Assembly (NCBI RefSeq): GCF_022664535.1
Contig: NZ_JAKUJY010000001.1
Span: forward strand, 310,001-374,000
DNA length: 64,000 nt
From: Sphingobium trunci
GTDB lineage: Bacteria > Pseudomonadota > Alphaproteobacteria > Sphingomonadales > Sphingomonadaceae
Direction of reading: 5' to 3'
The position numbers and the translations under genes are program-made. Shown here piece by piece: positions 1-8,241 of this stretch; within the stretch, counting starts at the first letter, position 1, and each line of letters starts with the position of its first letter. The notes below the pieces were generated by a model that did no database searches, was not told where the DNA came from, and saw only the letters and a program-made list of their open reading frames with translations.

Positions 1-548
1 ATGCCGCCGATGCAGCGGTCATTGTCGATCAGTTCGACCAGGATGCGGCCGGGAAGCACGCGTTCCGGGCAATAGGCGATGGCGATGTCGCCCGCGACGC
101 CCTGGCCGGGCATTTTGAGGTCGGGGCGAAGCTGCGCGAAGAGGTCGCGCATCGCTTCGGTGGTGCCGACAGGAGACGTGGATTCGAGGATGACCGTGTC
201 GCCCGCCTTCAGCACGTCCGCGACGGTGCGGGCGGCTTTCAGGACGTAGCTGATGTCGGGGGCGCGGTCTTCGGCTACCGGCGTGGGGACGGCGATGATG
301 AAGACGTCGCTCGGCTCGACTTCCAGGCTGGCGCGCAGGTTGCCGCGGGAGACGACGCCCTGGACCAGGCCGTCGAGATCGACTTCCTCGATATGGACGC
401 GGCCGGAATTGACCGTCTCCACCACATGCGCGCTGACATCGACGCCGACCACCTGCGCGCCGCCGCGGGCGATGAGCGCTGCGGTCGGCAGGCCGATATA
501 GCCGAGGCCGATGACGGAAACCTTCTGCTGGAGCTTTTCGAGGGGCAT
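1..548 (-). CDS. wecC: UDP-N-acetyl-D-mannosamine dehydrogenase, 3' end outside window
   Basis: Oxidises UDP-ManNAc to UDP-ManNAcA for surface polysaccharide synthesis, using NAD+ in the cytoplasm. Only the first 182 codons are present because the gene runs off the left edge. Near the N-terminus the Rossmann motif VIGLGYIGLPTAAL is visible, followed by FIIAVPTPV and LESTSPVGTT, all typical of the UDP-glucose/ManNAc dehydrogenase family; the GYIGLPTA form fits WecC rather than Ugd. The ATG at 548 is the only start codon after the upstream in-frame stop at 576-578. It follows wecB by 70 bp on the same strand, so epimerase and dehydrogenase probably act in series. The catalytic cysteine lies outside the window and cannot be checked. 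Confidence 0.9.
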   Translation of the reverse strand, partial: MPLEKLQQKVSVIGLGYIGLPTAALIARGGAQVVGVDVSAHVVETVNSGRVHIEEVDLDGLVQGVVSRGNLRASLEVEPSDVFIIAVPTPVAEDRAPDISYVLKAARTVADVLKAGDTVILESTSPVGTTEAMRDLFAQLRPDLKMPGQGVAGDIAIAYCPERVLPGRILVELIDNDRCIGG

Positions 549-618
549 GCGATGGTCCTGGGGAAGCCGGTGATTTCAACCAGTTTCTGACGAGAAATGC
601 TGAAGATTCCGGTAACGG

Positions 619-1764
619 CTAGGCGGCTTCGTCCATGGCTCCACGCGCCGAACCGCTGGCGGCGATGATCTTTGCGATGCGTTCGGAGGCATGGCCGTCG
701 CCGAAGGGGTTGTGGGCGCGGGACATGGCGGCATAGGCGGCTTCATCGTCCAGCAGCGCGAAGACCGAGCGGACGATGGCGGCTCGATCCGTGCCTACCA
801 GACGGGCCGTACCTGCCGCGACGCCTTCGGGGCGTTCGGTGGTTTCGCGCATCACCAGCACCGGCTTGCCGAGCGAGGGCGCCTCCTCCTGCACGCCGCC
901 GCTGTCGGTGAGGACGAGATGGCTGAGATCGAGCAGGCGGACGAAGTGGGGATAGTCCAGCGGCTCGATCATCGCGACGTTGGGAAGCGTGCCCAGCACC
1001 GCCTCCATCACCGGGCGGACATTGGGGTTGGGATGGACCGGGAAGATGACGGCGATGTCGGGGCGCGCCGCGATGTCGGCTATGGCGCGGGCAATCGCCT
1101 CCATGCCGCCGCCGAAATTTTCCCGGCGGTGGCTGGTGACGGCGATGATCCGCTTGCCGGCGAAACGGGCGGCAAGGCCGTCCAGGCCGGAGGCGAGCCG
1201 GGGTTCGCCAAGGACGCGCTGGCGCGTGGCGAGCAAGGCGTCGATGACTGTGTTGCCGGTGACATGGATCGTCGCCGGATCGCGATTTTCGGCCAGCAGG
1301 GCGTCGGCGGCCGCCTGTGTCGGGGCGAAGTTCATGTCGGCGATGCAGGCGACGACGCGGCGGTTCACTTCCTCCGGCCAGGGATGATGGATGTCGCCGC
1401 TGCGCAGGCCCGCCTCGACATGCGCCACCGGAATCTTGCGATAATAGGCGGCGAGGCTTGCCACCATGGTGGTCAGCGTGTCGCCATGGACGAGCACGCG
1501 ATCGGCCTTTTCCGCATCGAACGCCTGGCCCAGTTCGACGATCAGTTTCGCGGTCAGGCCGTCCAGCGTCTGGTTGGGGGTCATCACGTCGAGGTCGATA
1601 TCCGGCACGATCCCGGCGATCTCCAGCACCTGGTCCAGCAGGCCGCGATGCTGCGCGGTCACGATCACGCGCGTGTCCACATCCTCCCGCGCGCGCAGGG
1701 CGTGGATCACCGGAAACAGCTTGATCGCCTCGGGCCGTGTCCCGAACACCAGCGCAACCTTCAT
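619..1764 (-). CDS. wecB: UDP-N-acetylglucosamine 2-epimerase (non-hydrolysing)
   Basis: Interconverts UDP-GlcNAc and UDP-ManNAc, the step before WecC. The product is 381 aa, the usual length. Seen in order: GTRPEAIKLFPVI at the N-terminus, VHGDTLTT, VEAGLRSGD, SHRRENFG in the middle, and LTDSGGVQEEAPSLGKP with MRETTERPEGV near the C-terminus. This is the GT-B fold signature of the non-hydrolysing family. wecC follows 70 bp downstream on the same strand and ugd diverges upstream across 157 bp. The pair supplies ManNAcA-type sugars for a capsule, exopolysaccharide or ECA-like glycan whose other genes must lie to the left of the window. Confidence 0.96.
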   Translation of the reverse strand: MKVALVFGTRPEAIKLFPVIHALRAREDVDTRVIVTAQHRGLLDQVLEIAGIVPDIDLDVMTPNQTLDGLTAKLIVELGQAFDAEKADRVLVHGDTLTTMVASLAAYYRKIPVAHVEAGLRSGDIHHPWPEEVNRRVVACIADMNFAPTQAAADALLAENRDPATIHVTGNTVIDALLATRQRVLGEPRLASGLDGLAARFAGKRIIAVTSHRRENFGGGMEAIARAIADIAARPDIAVIFPVHPNPNVRPVMEAVLGTLPNVAMIEPLDYPHFVRLLDLSHLVLTDSGGVQEEAPSLGKPVLVMRETTERPEGVAAGTARLVGTDRAAIVRSVFALLDDEAAYAAMSRAHNPFGDGHASERIAKIIAASGSARGAMDEAA

Positions 1765-1921
1765 GTCTTACCCTTTGCAAGCCGCCATTCGGGTAAGTGG
1801 CTGACAGAAAATGGTAACCATCCTCTGAACGGGAGTACCCCCCACGCCCGCTTTCGCATCGGCGAAAAGCTATGCTAGAGGCCGGACCAACCATCTTCCC
1901 AACGAAGGGCTGAGACATTTT

Positions 1922-3241
1922 ATGAAGATCACGATGATCGGCACGGGCTATGTCGGGCTGGTTTCAGGCGCCTGCTTCGCCGATTTCGGCCATGATGTGG
2001 TGTGCGTGGACAAGGATGCGGGCAAGATCGCCGCGATCGAATCCGGGCGGATGCCGATTTTCGAACCGGGCCTGGACCATCTGGTGGCGAGCAATGCTTC
2101 GGCCGGGCGGCTGACCTTCACGACCGATCTGGCCGCGGGGGTGAAGGGCGCGGACGCGATCTTCATCGCCGTGGGTACGCCTTCGCGCCGGGGCGATGGC
2201 CATGCGGACCTGAGCTATGTCTATGCCGCCGCGAAGGAAATCGCGGAGTCGCTGGACGGGCCGACCGTGATCGTCACCAAGTCGACCGTACCCGTCGGCA
2301 CCGGCGACGAGGTCGAGCGGATCGTCAGGGAGGCGCGGCCCGACCTTGACATCCAGGTCGTCTCCAATCCCGAATTCCTGCGCGAGGGCGCGGCGATCGG
2401 CGACTTCAAGCGGCCCGATCGCGTCGTCGTCGGCACCACCGGCAGCGAGCGCGCGATCGGCGTGATGGGGCAGATCTACCGCCCGCTGAACCTCAACCAG
2501 GCGCCGGTCATGTTCACCGGGCGGCGCACGGCGGAACTCATCAAATATGCCGCCAACGCCTTCCTCGCGACCAAGATCACCTTCATCAACGAGATGGCCG
2601 ACCTGTGCGAGGCGGTGGGCGCCGAAGTGCAGGACGTGTCGCGCGGCATCGGGCTCGACAACCGGATCGGATCGAAATTCCTGCATGCCGGGCCGGGCTA
2701 TGGCGGTTCCTGCTTCCCCAAGGACACGCTGGCGCTGGTCAAGACCGGGCAGGATTATGACACGCCGATCCGCATCGTCGAAACGGTCGTGCAGGTGAAC
2801 GACCTGCGCAAGCGGGCCATGGGGCGCAAGATCGTCAAGGCGCTGGGCGGCGAGGCGCGCGGCAAGACGGTCGCGCTGCTGGGCCTGACCTTCAAGCCCA
2901 ATACCGACGATATGCGCGACGCGCCCAGCCTGGCCATCGTGCAGGCGCTGGAGGATGCGGGCGCGAGGATCGTCGCCTATGACCCCGAGGGCATGGAGGT
3001 CGCCGCGCCCCTGATGCCGGGCGTCGCCATGGTCAAGGATGCCTATGAGGCCGCGACCGGCGCCGATGCGCTGGTGCTGGTGACGGAATGGGATGCTTTC
3101 CGCGCGCTGGATCTGAAGCGTCTTGCCGCATCGATGAACGAACCGGTGCTGGTCGACCTGCGCAACATCTATCCGCGCAGGGAGGCCGAGGCGGCAGGCT
3201 TCTCGCTGACCCGGGTGGGCGGCAAGGGCGTGGCCGCCTGA
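1922..3241 (+). CDS. ugd: UDP-glucose 6-dehydrogenase
   Basis: Oxidises UDP-glucose to UDP-glucuronate with two NAD+, feeding exopolysaccharide, LPS or glycolipid synthesis. The 439-aa protein begins with the Rossmann motif MIGTGYVGLVSGACFADFGH. It has the conserved TKSTVPVGT and SNPEFLREGAAI stretches, the catalytic cysteine in GYGGSCFPKDT near residue 260, and LGLTFKPNTDDMRDAPS in the C-terminal UDP-binding domain. In sphingomonads UDP-GlcA is also needed for glucuronosyl sphingolipids, but that role is inference. The gene diverges from wecB and its stop codon overlaps the start of a tiny membrane ORF (TGATG). Confidence 0.96.
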   Translation: MKITMIGTGYVGLVSGACFADFGHDVVCVDKDAGKIAAIESGRMPIFEPGLDHLVASNASAGRLTFTTDLAAGVKGADAIFIAVGTPSRRGDGHADLSYVYAAAKEIAESLDGPTVIVTKSTVPVGTGDEVERIVREARPDLDIQVVSNPEFLREGAAIGDFKRPDRVVVGTTGSERAIGVMGQIYRPLNLNQAPVMFTGRRTAELIKYAANAFLATKITFINEMADLCEAVGAEVQDVSRGIGLDNRIGSKFLHAGPGYGGSCFPKDTLALVKTGQDYDTPIRIVETVVQVNDLRKRAMGRKIVKALGGEARGKTVALLGLTFKPNTDDMRDAPSLAIVQALEDAGARIVAYDPEGMEVAAPLMPGVAMVKDAYEAATGADALVLVTEWDAFRALDLKRLAASMNEPVLVDLRNIYPRREAEAAGFSLTRVGGKGVAA

Positions 3242-3366
3242 TGCGGATCAAGATGCCGGAAGGGCGCGACGAGCGCGCCCTTCCCCGCCTGCATCACTGG
3301 CTGATCGCGGCTTGCGCGCTGTTTTTCCTGACCCTGGCCGTGCCCGTCATTGCGGGCCTGACCTGA
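3241..3366 (+). CDS. Small single-span membrane protein, unknown function
   Basis: A 41-aa ORF whose ATG shares one base with the ugd stop codon (TGATG), so it would be translated by reinitiation. The N-terminal half is charged (RIKMPEGRDER) and residues about 22-40 form one hydrophobic helix (LIAACALFFLTLAVPVIAG), giving a single-TM protein with the N-terminus probably inside. It ends directly against the stop codon of the convergent ABC permease gene. I recognise no family. The exact coupling and a plausible membrane segment argue for a real gene, but chance is possible at this size. Confidence 0.5.
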   Translation: MRIKMPEGRDERALPRLHHWLIAACALFFLTLAVPVIAGLT

Positions 3367-4215
3367 TCAGGCCTTCAGCTTCCAGCCGCGCTTGAGGAGC
3401 GCGTAGCAGAGCAGGGCAAGACCGATATTCAGGCCCAGCAGCACGATGCTGCCCACCACGACATCGCCATCCGCCGCCGCGACGAAGCCGTAGCGGAAGC
3501 CGGAGATGGCGTAGAAGAACGGATTGGCGTGGCTGATCGCGCGGAAGACCGGCGCGAGGCGGTCGATCGAATAGAAGGTGCCCGACAGCAGCGTCATCGG
3601 CCCGATGATGAAATTGGTGATGGCGGCGGCATGGTCGAACTTTTCCGCCCAGATCGAGGTCAGCACGCCGATGAAGGCGGTCAGCCCCGCGCCCATCAGC
3701 CCGAACCACAGGATCGCCCAGGGATGCGCCGGGGTCACGTGCACGCCCGGCCACAGCGCCATCGCCGCCCAGAGCGCCAGACCGACGCAGACCGCCCGCG
3801 TGACCGCCGCGCCGACCAGCGCCAGCAGCAATTCGCTGACCGACAGCGGCGGCATGAGATAATCGATCAGCGTTCCCTGCATCTTGCCCGCCAGCAGCGA
3901 GAAGCTGCTGTTGGCGAAGGCGTTGTTCATCATCCCCATGATCATGAGACCCGGCGCGATGAAGTCGGCGAAGGGCACGCCCAGCACATGGCGATTGGCG
4001 CCGCCCAGCGCGAGGGTGAAGATCACGAGGAACATCAATGTCGTGACGGCGGGCGCCCAGATCGTCTGGAGCTGCACCTTCATGAAGCGGCGCACTTCCT
4101 TGCGGTAGAGCGCCCTGGTCCCTGCCCAGTTCACATTGCGGATGACCAGTTCGCCCGGCTCGTGGAAGAGCGGGCGCTGGACGGGATTTGCTGCAATTTT
4201 GGACTGGTTGTTCAT
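3367..4215 (-). CDS. ABC-2 type transporter permease (YadH-like)
   Basis: Inner-membrane permease of an ABC-2 exporter, 282 aa with about six membrane spans. It resembles the YadH/NodJ group: an amphipathic N-terminus (RALYRKEVRRFMKVQLQTIWAP), an early span FLVIFTLALGG, the motif FIAPGLMIMGMMNNAFAN, and near the C-terminus PMTLLSGTFYSIDRL followed by NPFFYAISGFRYGF, the conserved ABC-2 signature. The cognate ATPase (YadG-like) is not adjacent, so it must be encoded elsewhere. The substrate cannot be told; family members export polysaccharides, lipids or drugs. The gene diverges from gcrA across 118 bp. Confidence 0.85.
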   Translation of the reverse strand: MNNQSKIAANPVQRPLFHEPGELVIRNVNWAGTRALYRKEVRRFMKVQLQTIWAPAVTTLMFLVIFTLALGGANRHVLGVPFADFIAPGLMIMGMMNNAFANSSFSLLAGKMQGTLIDYLMPPLSVSELLLALVGAAVTRAVCVGLALWAAMALWPGVHVTPAHPWAILWFGLMGAGLTAFIGVLTSIWAEKFDHAAAITNFIIGPMTLLSGTFYSIDRLAPVFRAISHANPFFYAISGFRYGFVAAADGDVVVGSIVLLGLNIGLALLCYALLKRGWKLKA

Positions 4216-4320
4216 GGGCAGATCGACTATCGGCTGAGGGGTTGTGCCGCAAGGGCGTTATGCAGGGGAAATTGAACCCTTGCGAGCGCGCCCCCATATA
4301 GGGCGCCAATTCGAGATTTT

Positions 4321-4328
4321 GAGGAGTC
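4321..4328 (+). promoter_or_regulatory. gcrA ribosome binding site overlapping a GAnTC methylation site
   Basis: GAGGAG at 4321-4326 is a strong Shine-Dalgarno sequence seven bases before the TTG start of gcrA and decides that start. GAGTC at 4324-4328, a CcrM-type GAnTC site, overlaps it. Whether methylation here matters for gcrA expression is unknown; in Caulobacter CcrM and GcrA are part of one regulatory circuit. Confidence 0.55.
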
Positions 4329-4333
4329 ATTCA

Positions 4334-5020
4334 TTGTCCTGGACCGACGAGCGTATCGACCAGCTCAAGGCAATGTGGGAACGGGGCCTGACCGCCAGCC
4401 AGATCGCAGACGAACTGGGCGGGGTCAGCCGCAACGCGGTGATCGGCAAGGCGCATCGCCTGGGCCTGCAATCGCGCCCTTCCCCGGTGAAAGCCAACGA
4501 AGTACCCAAGAAGGCCGCGCCCGCGCCGGTGCGCAAGGCCGCGCCCGAGGCCGAAGCGCCCAAGCCCGCAGCCCCTGCCAGCCATGCCGCGCCTGCGCCC
4601 GTGCGCACTCCGGCTCCGGCGGCGCCTGCGCCGGCCCCGGCCGCTTCGGCTGCCGCTCCGGATGCGGAGCCGCCCAAGCCGCAGCCGCGCATCATCTCGG
4701 TCGGCCCCGGCGGCTTCCTGCGCCAGGGTCCCGGCGACCAGCAGGCGCCGATCCCGCCGGCCCCGCCGCGCCGTCTGGTGCCCGCCAAGCCCAGCCCGGA
4801 AATCGCGGGCAAGACGTCGCTGCTCGACCTGACCGAGCGCATCTGCAAATGGCCGATGGGCCATCCGGGCGAACCGGATTTCCACTTCTGCGGCGAAGCG
4901 GTCAATCCCGGCTTCCCCTATTGCGTGGAACATTGCGGCCGCGCCTATCAGGCGCAATTGCCGCGCGGCACCCGCCGTCCGCCGCCGCCGCTGCCCTTCG
5001 GCGGGCCGAGGGTCCGCTGA
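4334..5020 (+). CDS. gcrA: GcrA cell-cycle regulator
   Basis: Alphaproteobacterial transcription co-activator that binds sigma-70 RNA polymerase and GAnTC sites methylated by CcrM. The product is 228 aa. The N-terminus WTDERIDQLKAMWERGLTAS with SRNAVIGKAHRLGL is the GcrA DNA-binding domain. An Ala/Pro-rich linker spans about residues 50-145, and the C-terminal polymerase-binding part has ICKWPMGHPG, FHFCGE and PYCVEH. I chose TTG at 4334 because GAGGAG (4321-4326) sits seven bases upstream and GcrA proteins start with MSWTDERI. The open frame does extend to 4244. The gene ends before a strong terminator and is followed by parE. Confidence 0.95.
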   Translation: MSWTDERIDQLKAMWERGLTASQIADELGGVSRNAVIGKAHRLGLQSRPSPVKANEVPKKAAPAPVRKAAPEAEAPKPAAPASHAAPAPVRTPAPAAPAPAPAASAAAPDAEPPKPQPRIISVGPGGFLRQGPGDQQAPIPPAPPRRLVPAKPSPEIAGKTSLLDLTERICKWPMGHPGEPDFHFCGEAVNPGFPYCVEHCGRAYQAQLPRGTRRPPPPLPFGGPRVR

Positions 5021-5064
5021 CGGGCGTTTGCCAAGGCTTGGCCGGCAAAGGGATTTACCCACAG

Positions 5065-5099
5065 AAAAGGGCCGGTTCCTCCTCGGAACCGGCCCTTTT
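5065..5099 (+). terminator. Intrinsic terminator after gcrA
   Basis: A perfect 15-bp stem (5065-5079 with 5085-5099) and a five-base loop. The stem begins AAAAGGGCC and ends GGCCCTTTT, so the T-run lies in the 3' arm and the hairpin can work on both strands. It sits 45 bases after the gcrA stop and 46 bases before the chosen parE start, which argues against any longer N-terminus for parE. Confidence 0.88.
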
Positions 5100-5144
5100 C
5101 CTTTGCGGGTCCCGCTTGCGCCCGCCGCCCGCCCGCTTATAGCT

Positions 5145-7124
5145 ATGTCCATGTCCGATCTGTTCGAGAGCCAGCCCACCTCATCCTCCGGCTATGACGC
5201 TTCCGCCATCGAGGTGCTGGAGGGGCTGGAACCGGTGCGCCGCCGCCCCGGCATGTATATCGGCGGCACGGACGAGCGCGCGCTCCACCATCTCGCCAGC
5301 GAAGTGCTGGACAACAGCATGGACGAGGCGGTCGCGGGCCATGCCACGCGGATCGAGGTGCTGCTGGAACCGGGCAACAAGCTGACCATCACGGACAATG
5401 GCCGCGGCATCCCAGTCGATCCGCATCCCAAATTCCCCGGCAAGTCGGCGCTGGAGGTGATCCTGACCACCCTCCATTCGGGCGGCAAGTTCACCGACAA
5501 GGCCTATGCGACCTCCGGCGGCCTGCATGGCGTGGGCATCAGCGTGGTCAATGCGCTGTCCGCCGTCACCGTGGTCGAGGTGGCGCGCAACAAGGAACTG
5601 TTCCGCCAGAGCTTCACCCAGGGACTGCCGAGCAGCGGCCTCGAAAAGGTCGGCGCGGCGCCCAACCGGCGGGGCACATCGGTCAGCTTCGTGCCCGATC
5701 ACGAGATTTTCGGGGAGCAGAAATTCAAGCCCGCACGGCTCTATCGCCTGGCGCGGTCCAAGGCCTATCTGTTCGCGGGCGTCGAAATCCGCTGGAAATG
5801 CGCGCCCGAACTGATCACCGACGACACGCCGTCCGAGGCGGTGTTCCAGTTTCCCGGCGGCCTGGCCGATCATCTGCGGGAACAGGTGGGCGATCGCGAA
5901 TGCGCGACCAGTGCCTTCTTCTCCGGCTCCCAGGACTTTCCCGATTCCGCGGGGCGCGTGGAATGGGCGGTCGCCTGGCCGCTCTGGTCGGACGGCAGCT
6001 ACAGCTGGTATTGCAACACCATCCCGACGCCCGACGGCGGCACCCATGAAACCGGGCTGCGCGCCGCGCTGGTGAAGGGCATCCGCGCCTTTGGCGAACT
6101 GGTCGGGCAGAAGAAGGCGAAGGATATCACCGCCGACGACATCGTGACCTCTTCGGAGATCATGCTGTCGGTCTTCATCCGCGATCCCCAGTTCCAGAGC
6201 CAGACCAAGGACCGGCTCACCAGCCCCGAAGCCGCGCGGCTGGTCGAGAATGCGGTGCGCGACCATTTCGACCATTATCTGTCTGACCATATGGAGCGCG
6301 GCAAGGCGCTGCTCGCCTATGTGCTGGACCGGATGGACGAGCGGCTGAAGCGCAAGCAGGAGAAGGAGGTCAAGCGCAAGACCGCCACCAGCGCGCGCAA
6401 GCTGCGGCTGCCTGGCAAGCTGACCGACTGTTCCAACGACGATCCGGAAGGCGCGGAAATCTTCCTGGTCGAGGGGGATTCGGCCGGCGGATCGGCCAAG
6501 CAGGCACGCGACCGCAAGACGCAGGCGATCCTGCCCCTGCGCGGCAAGATATTGAACGTGGCCAGCGCCAACACCGCCAAGATCCTGGCCAATCAGGAGA
6601 TTGCCGACATGATCCTGGCGCTGGGCTGCGGCACGCGCAAGGACTGCAATCCGGACAATCTGCGTTATGAGCGGATCGTCATCATGACCGATGCCGACGT
6701 CGACGGTGCGCATATCGCGACGCTGCTGATGACCTTCTTCTTCCAGGAAATGCCGGAACTGGTACGGCGCGGGCATCTCTATCTGGCGCAGCCGCCGCTC
6801 TATCGGCTCGTCGCGGGGGGCAAGAGCCTCTACGCGAAGGACGATGCGCATCGGGAAGAAATCCTGCGCAAGGAGTTCAAGGGCAAGAAGGTCGACATCA
6901 GCCGCTTCAAGGGTCTGGGCGAGATGAACCCGGGGCAGCTCCGCGAAACGACGATGGACCCGAAAACCCGCAGCCTGATCCGCGTGACATTGCCGGACGA
7001 TGTCGAGGACCGGCAGCAGGTGCGCGAACTGGTCGATCGGCTGATGGGCACCAATCCGGCGCATCGCTTTGCCTTCATTCAGGAAAATGCCGCCACGGTC
7101 GACGAAGAGACGATCGACGCCTGA
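5145..7124 (+). CDS. parE: DNA topoisomerase IV subunit B
   Basis: ATPase subunit of topoisomerase IV, which decatenates daughter chromosomes with ParC. The product is 659 aa, the ParE length; GyrB is about 800 aa. GHKL ATPase motifs are EVLDNSMDEAVAG, DNGRGIPVDPH and SGGLHGVGISVVNALS. The TOPRIM domain has FLVEGDSAGGSAKQ and the acidic pair in TDADVDGAH, and RFKGLGEMNPGQL precedes the C-terminus. I chose ATG 5145 (MSMSDLFE) because the open frame upstream runs through the gcrA terminator; ATG 5151 is also possible. A short AT-rich hairpin follows the stop. Confidence 0.95.
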   Translation: MSMSDLFESQPTSSSGYDASAIEVLEGLEPVRRRPGMYIGGTDERALHHLASEVLDNSMDEAVAGHATRIEVLLEPGNKLTITDNGRGIPVDPHPKFPGKSALEVILTTLHSGGKFTDKAYATSGGLHGVGISVVNALSAVTVVEVARNKELFRQSFTQGLPSSGLEKVGAAPNRRGTSVSFVPDHEIFGEQKFKPARLYRLARSKAYLFAGVEIRWKCAPELITDDTPSEAVFQFPGGLADHLREQVGDRECATSAFFSGSQDFPDSAGRVEWAVAWPLWSDGSYSWYCNTIPTPDGGTHETGLRAALVKGIRAFGELVGQKKAKDITADDIVTSSEIMLSVFIRDPQFQSQTKDRLTSPEAARLVENAVRDHFDHYLSDHMERGKALLAYVLDRMDERLKRKQEKEVKRKTATSARKLRLPGKLTDCSNDDPEGAEIFLVEGDSAGGSAKQARDRKTQAILPLRGKILNVASANTAKILANQEIADMILALGCGTRKDCNPDNLRYERIVIMTDADVDGAHIATLLMTFFFQEMPELVRRGHLYLAQPPLYRLVAGGKSLYAKDDAHREEILRKEFKGKKVDISRFKGLGEMNPGQLRETTMDPKTRSLIRVTLPDDVEDRQQVRELVDRLMGTNPAHRFAFIQENAATVDEETIDA

Positions 7125-7149
7125 CCCGAAGGCACGCCCGAAAAGGGGC

Positions 7150-7177
7150 GGCAAAAAATATCCGGCAATTTTTTGCC
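7150..7177 (+). terminator. Terminator-like hairpin after parE
   Basis: Perfect 10-bp inverted repeat (7150-7159 with 7168-7177), loop of eight bases. The 3' arm carries six T residues. The stem is weak because it is mostly A-T, and there is no extra T-run outside it. It lies 26 bases after parE and before lapG. Confidence 0.45.
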
Positions 7178-7187
7178 TACCGCCGCG

Positions 7188-7193
7188 TTAACC
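7188..7193 (+). promoter_or_regulatory. TTAACC half-site upstream of the lapG-like gene
   Basis: The hexamer TTAACC, core of the alphaproteobacterial CtrA half-site, lies 47 bases before the start of the protease gene. A six-base match alone is weak. It is listed because the adhesin operon it pairs with has longer matches in its own upstream region. Confidence 0.25.
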
Positions 7194-7239
7194 AGCGCGG
7201 CGCACCGGATGTTCAATTTTTGGCGCGATACGGGCAGGC

Positions 7240-8229
7240 ATGTCAGGCTTCCCGTTCCTTCGCCATGCCGCCACGCGCGTTGCCCCAGCACTGCTGCTGG
7301 CGACGGTGGGTACGCAGGCGATCGCCCAGCAGGCCTCCATGGCTTCGGACCGGGTGGTCGCCACATTGCTGGCCGGAGGCATGAGCCGCCTGGCCGCGAT
7401 CAGCGCGCAACAGGGCGAGGCGGCTCCGTCGGGCTGGATGCCCCAGCCCGCCGTCCAGGATGCCGTCATCAACGACCGGCTGATCTCCGGTTTCGGCGGC
7501 AAATTGCCCGGCTGGCGGTTGCAGGGGGTGCAACTTGCATTGGCCCAGCCGGTGATGAGCTATCGCCAGCCCGATCTGATGCCCGGCTTCATGAAGGCCT
7601 TTGCGCCCGCGCCGACCGCCCCGGCCAACAGCTTCGTCATGCCGGTCCGGCAGGTTCCGGCGCTGTCCCCGCCCGCCCCGCGCAGCGGGCAGCCCGATGT
7701 GTTCGGTTCTGTGGCGCTGCCCATTGCCCGCACGGCGCTGGACGGCAAATGGGCGTCGGTGTCGCAGCCGCTGTCGAGCCGGGGATTGTGGAGCGGACTG
7801 GTCCACGCCGCGCAGGGGGCCGGGCAGCTCCGGCAGGTGGAGATGGTCAATAGCTGGGTCAATCAGCGGCTTCGCTTCGTCAACGACAAGGGTGACGATT
7901 GGGCTTCGGCCAGCCAGTCGTTGCAGCGCGGCACGGGCGACTGCGAGGATTATGCCATCGCCAAGATGAAGCTGCTGGAAGCGGCGGGCTTCGACCGGCG
8001 CGCCATGTTCCTGGTCATCGCCCGCGACCTGGTGCGGCAGGAGGACCATGCCCTGCTGGCGGTGCGGATCGGCGATGAGCTCATGATCCTCGACAACATG
8101 ACCGACCGGGTGCTGCCGTCGTCCAGCGTCGGCGACTATCGTCCGATCATGAGCTTCAACGCCTATGGCCGCTGGACCCACGGCTATCGCGTGACGCCGC
8201 CGCAGAAGGTCCAGTTCGCGGCGCGCTGA
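7240..8229 (+). CDS. lapG: Periplasmic LapG-like transglutaminase-fold cysteine protease
   Basis: Bacterial transglutaminase-like cysteine peptidase (DUF920/peptidase C93 family). In Pseudomonas fluorescens LapG cuts the LapA adhesin near its N-terminus and releases it from the cell; LapD binds LapG when c-di-GMP is high. The product is 329 aa with an N-terminal signal peptide (about residues 1-30, ending TQAIAQQ). The catalytic triad is visible as Cys235 in GTGDCEDYA, His270 in QEDHALLAVR and Asp285 in MILDNMTD. The acidic residues beside the Cys match the calcium-binding site of LapG. It converges on the adhesin secretion operon (12 bp between stop codons), and that adhesin carries a PAAG motif. 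No LapD is encoded in the window. Confidence 0.88.
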   Translation: MSGFPFLRHAATRVAPALLLATVGTQAIAQQASMASDRVVATLLAGGMSRLAAISAQQGEAAPSGWMPQPAVQDAVINDRLISGFGGKLPGWRLQGVQLALAQPVMSYRQPDLMPGFMKAFAPAPTAPANSFVMPVRQVPALSPPAPRSGQPDVFGSVALPIARTALDGKWASVSQPLSSRGLWSGLVHAAQGAGQLRQVEMVNSWVNQRLRFVNDKGDDWASASQSLQRGTGDCEDYAIAKMKLLEAAGFDRRAMFLVIARDLVRQEDHALLAVRIGDELMILDNMTDRVLPSSSVGDYRPIMSFNAYGRWTHGYRVTPPQKVQFAAR

Positions 8230-8241
8230 TCCCGCAGCGGC

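Noticed and set aside
5181..7154. A 657-codon frame antisense to parE and similar long frames antisense to uvrC (49469-51424) and lapB-like (10505-12535)
   Set aside because: They lie wholly inside well-supported genes, contain no recognisable motif and have the His/Arg/Gln-rich composition of reverse-frame translations.
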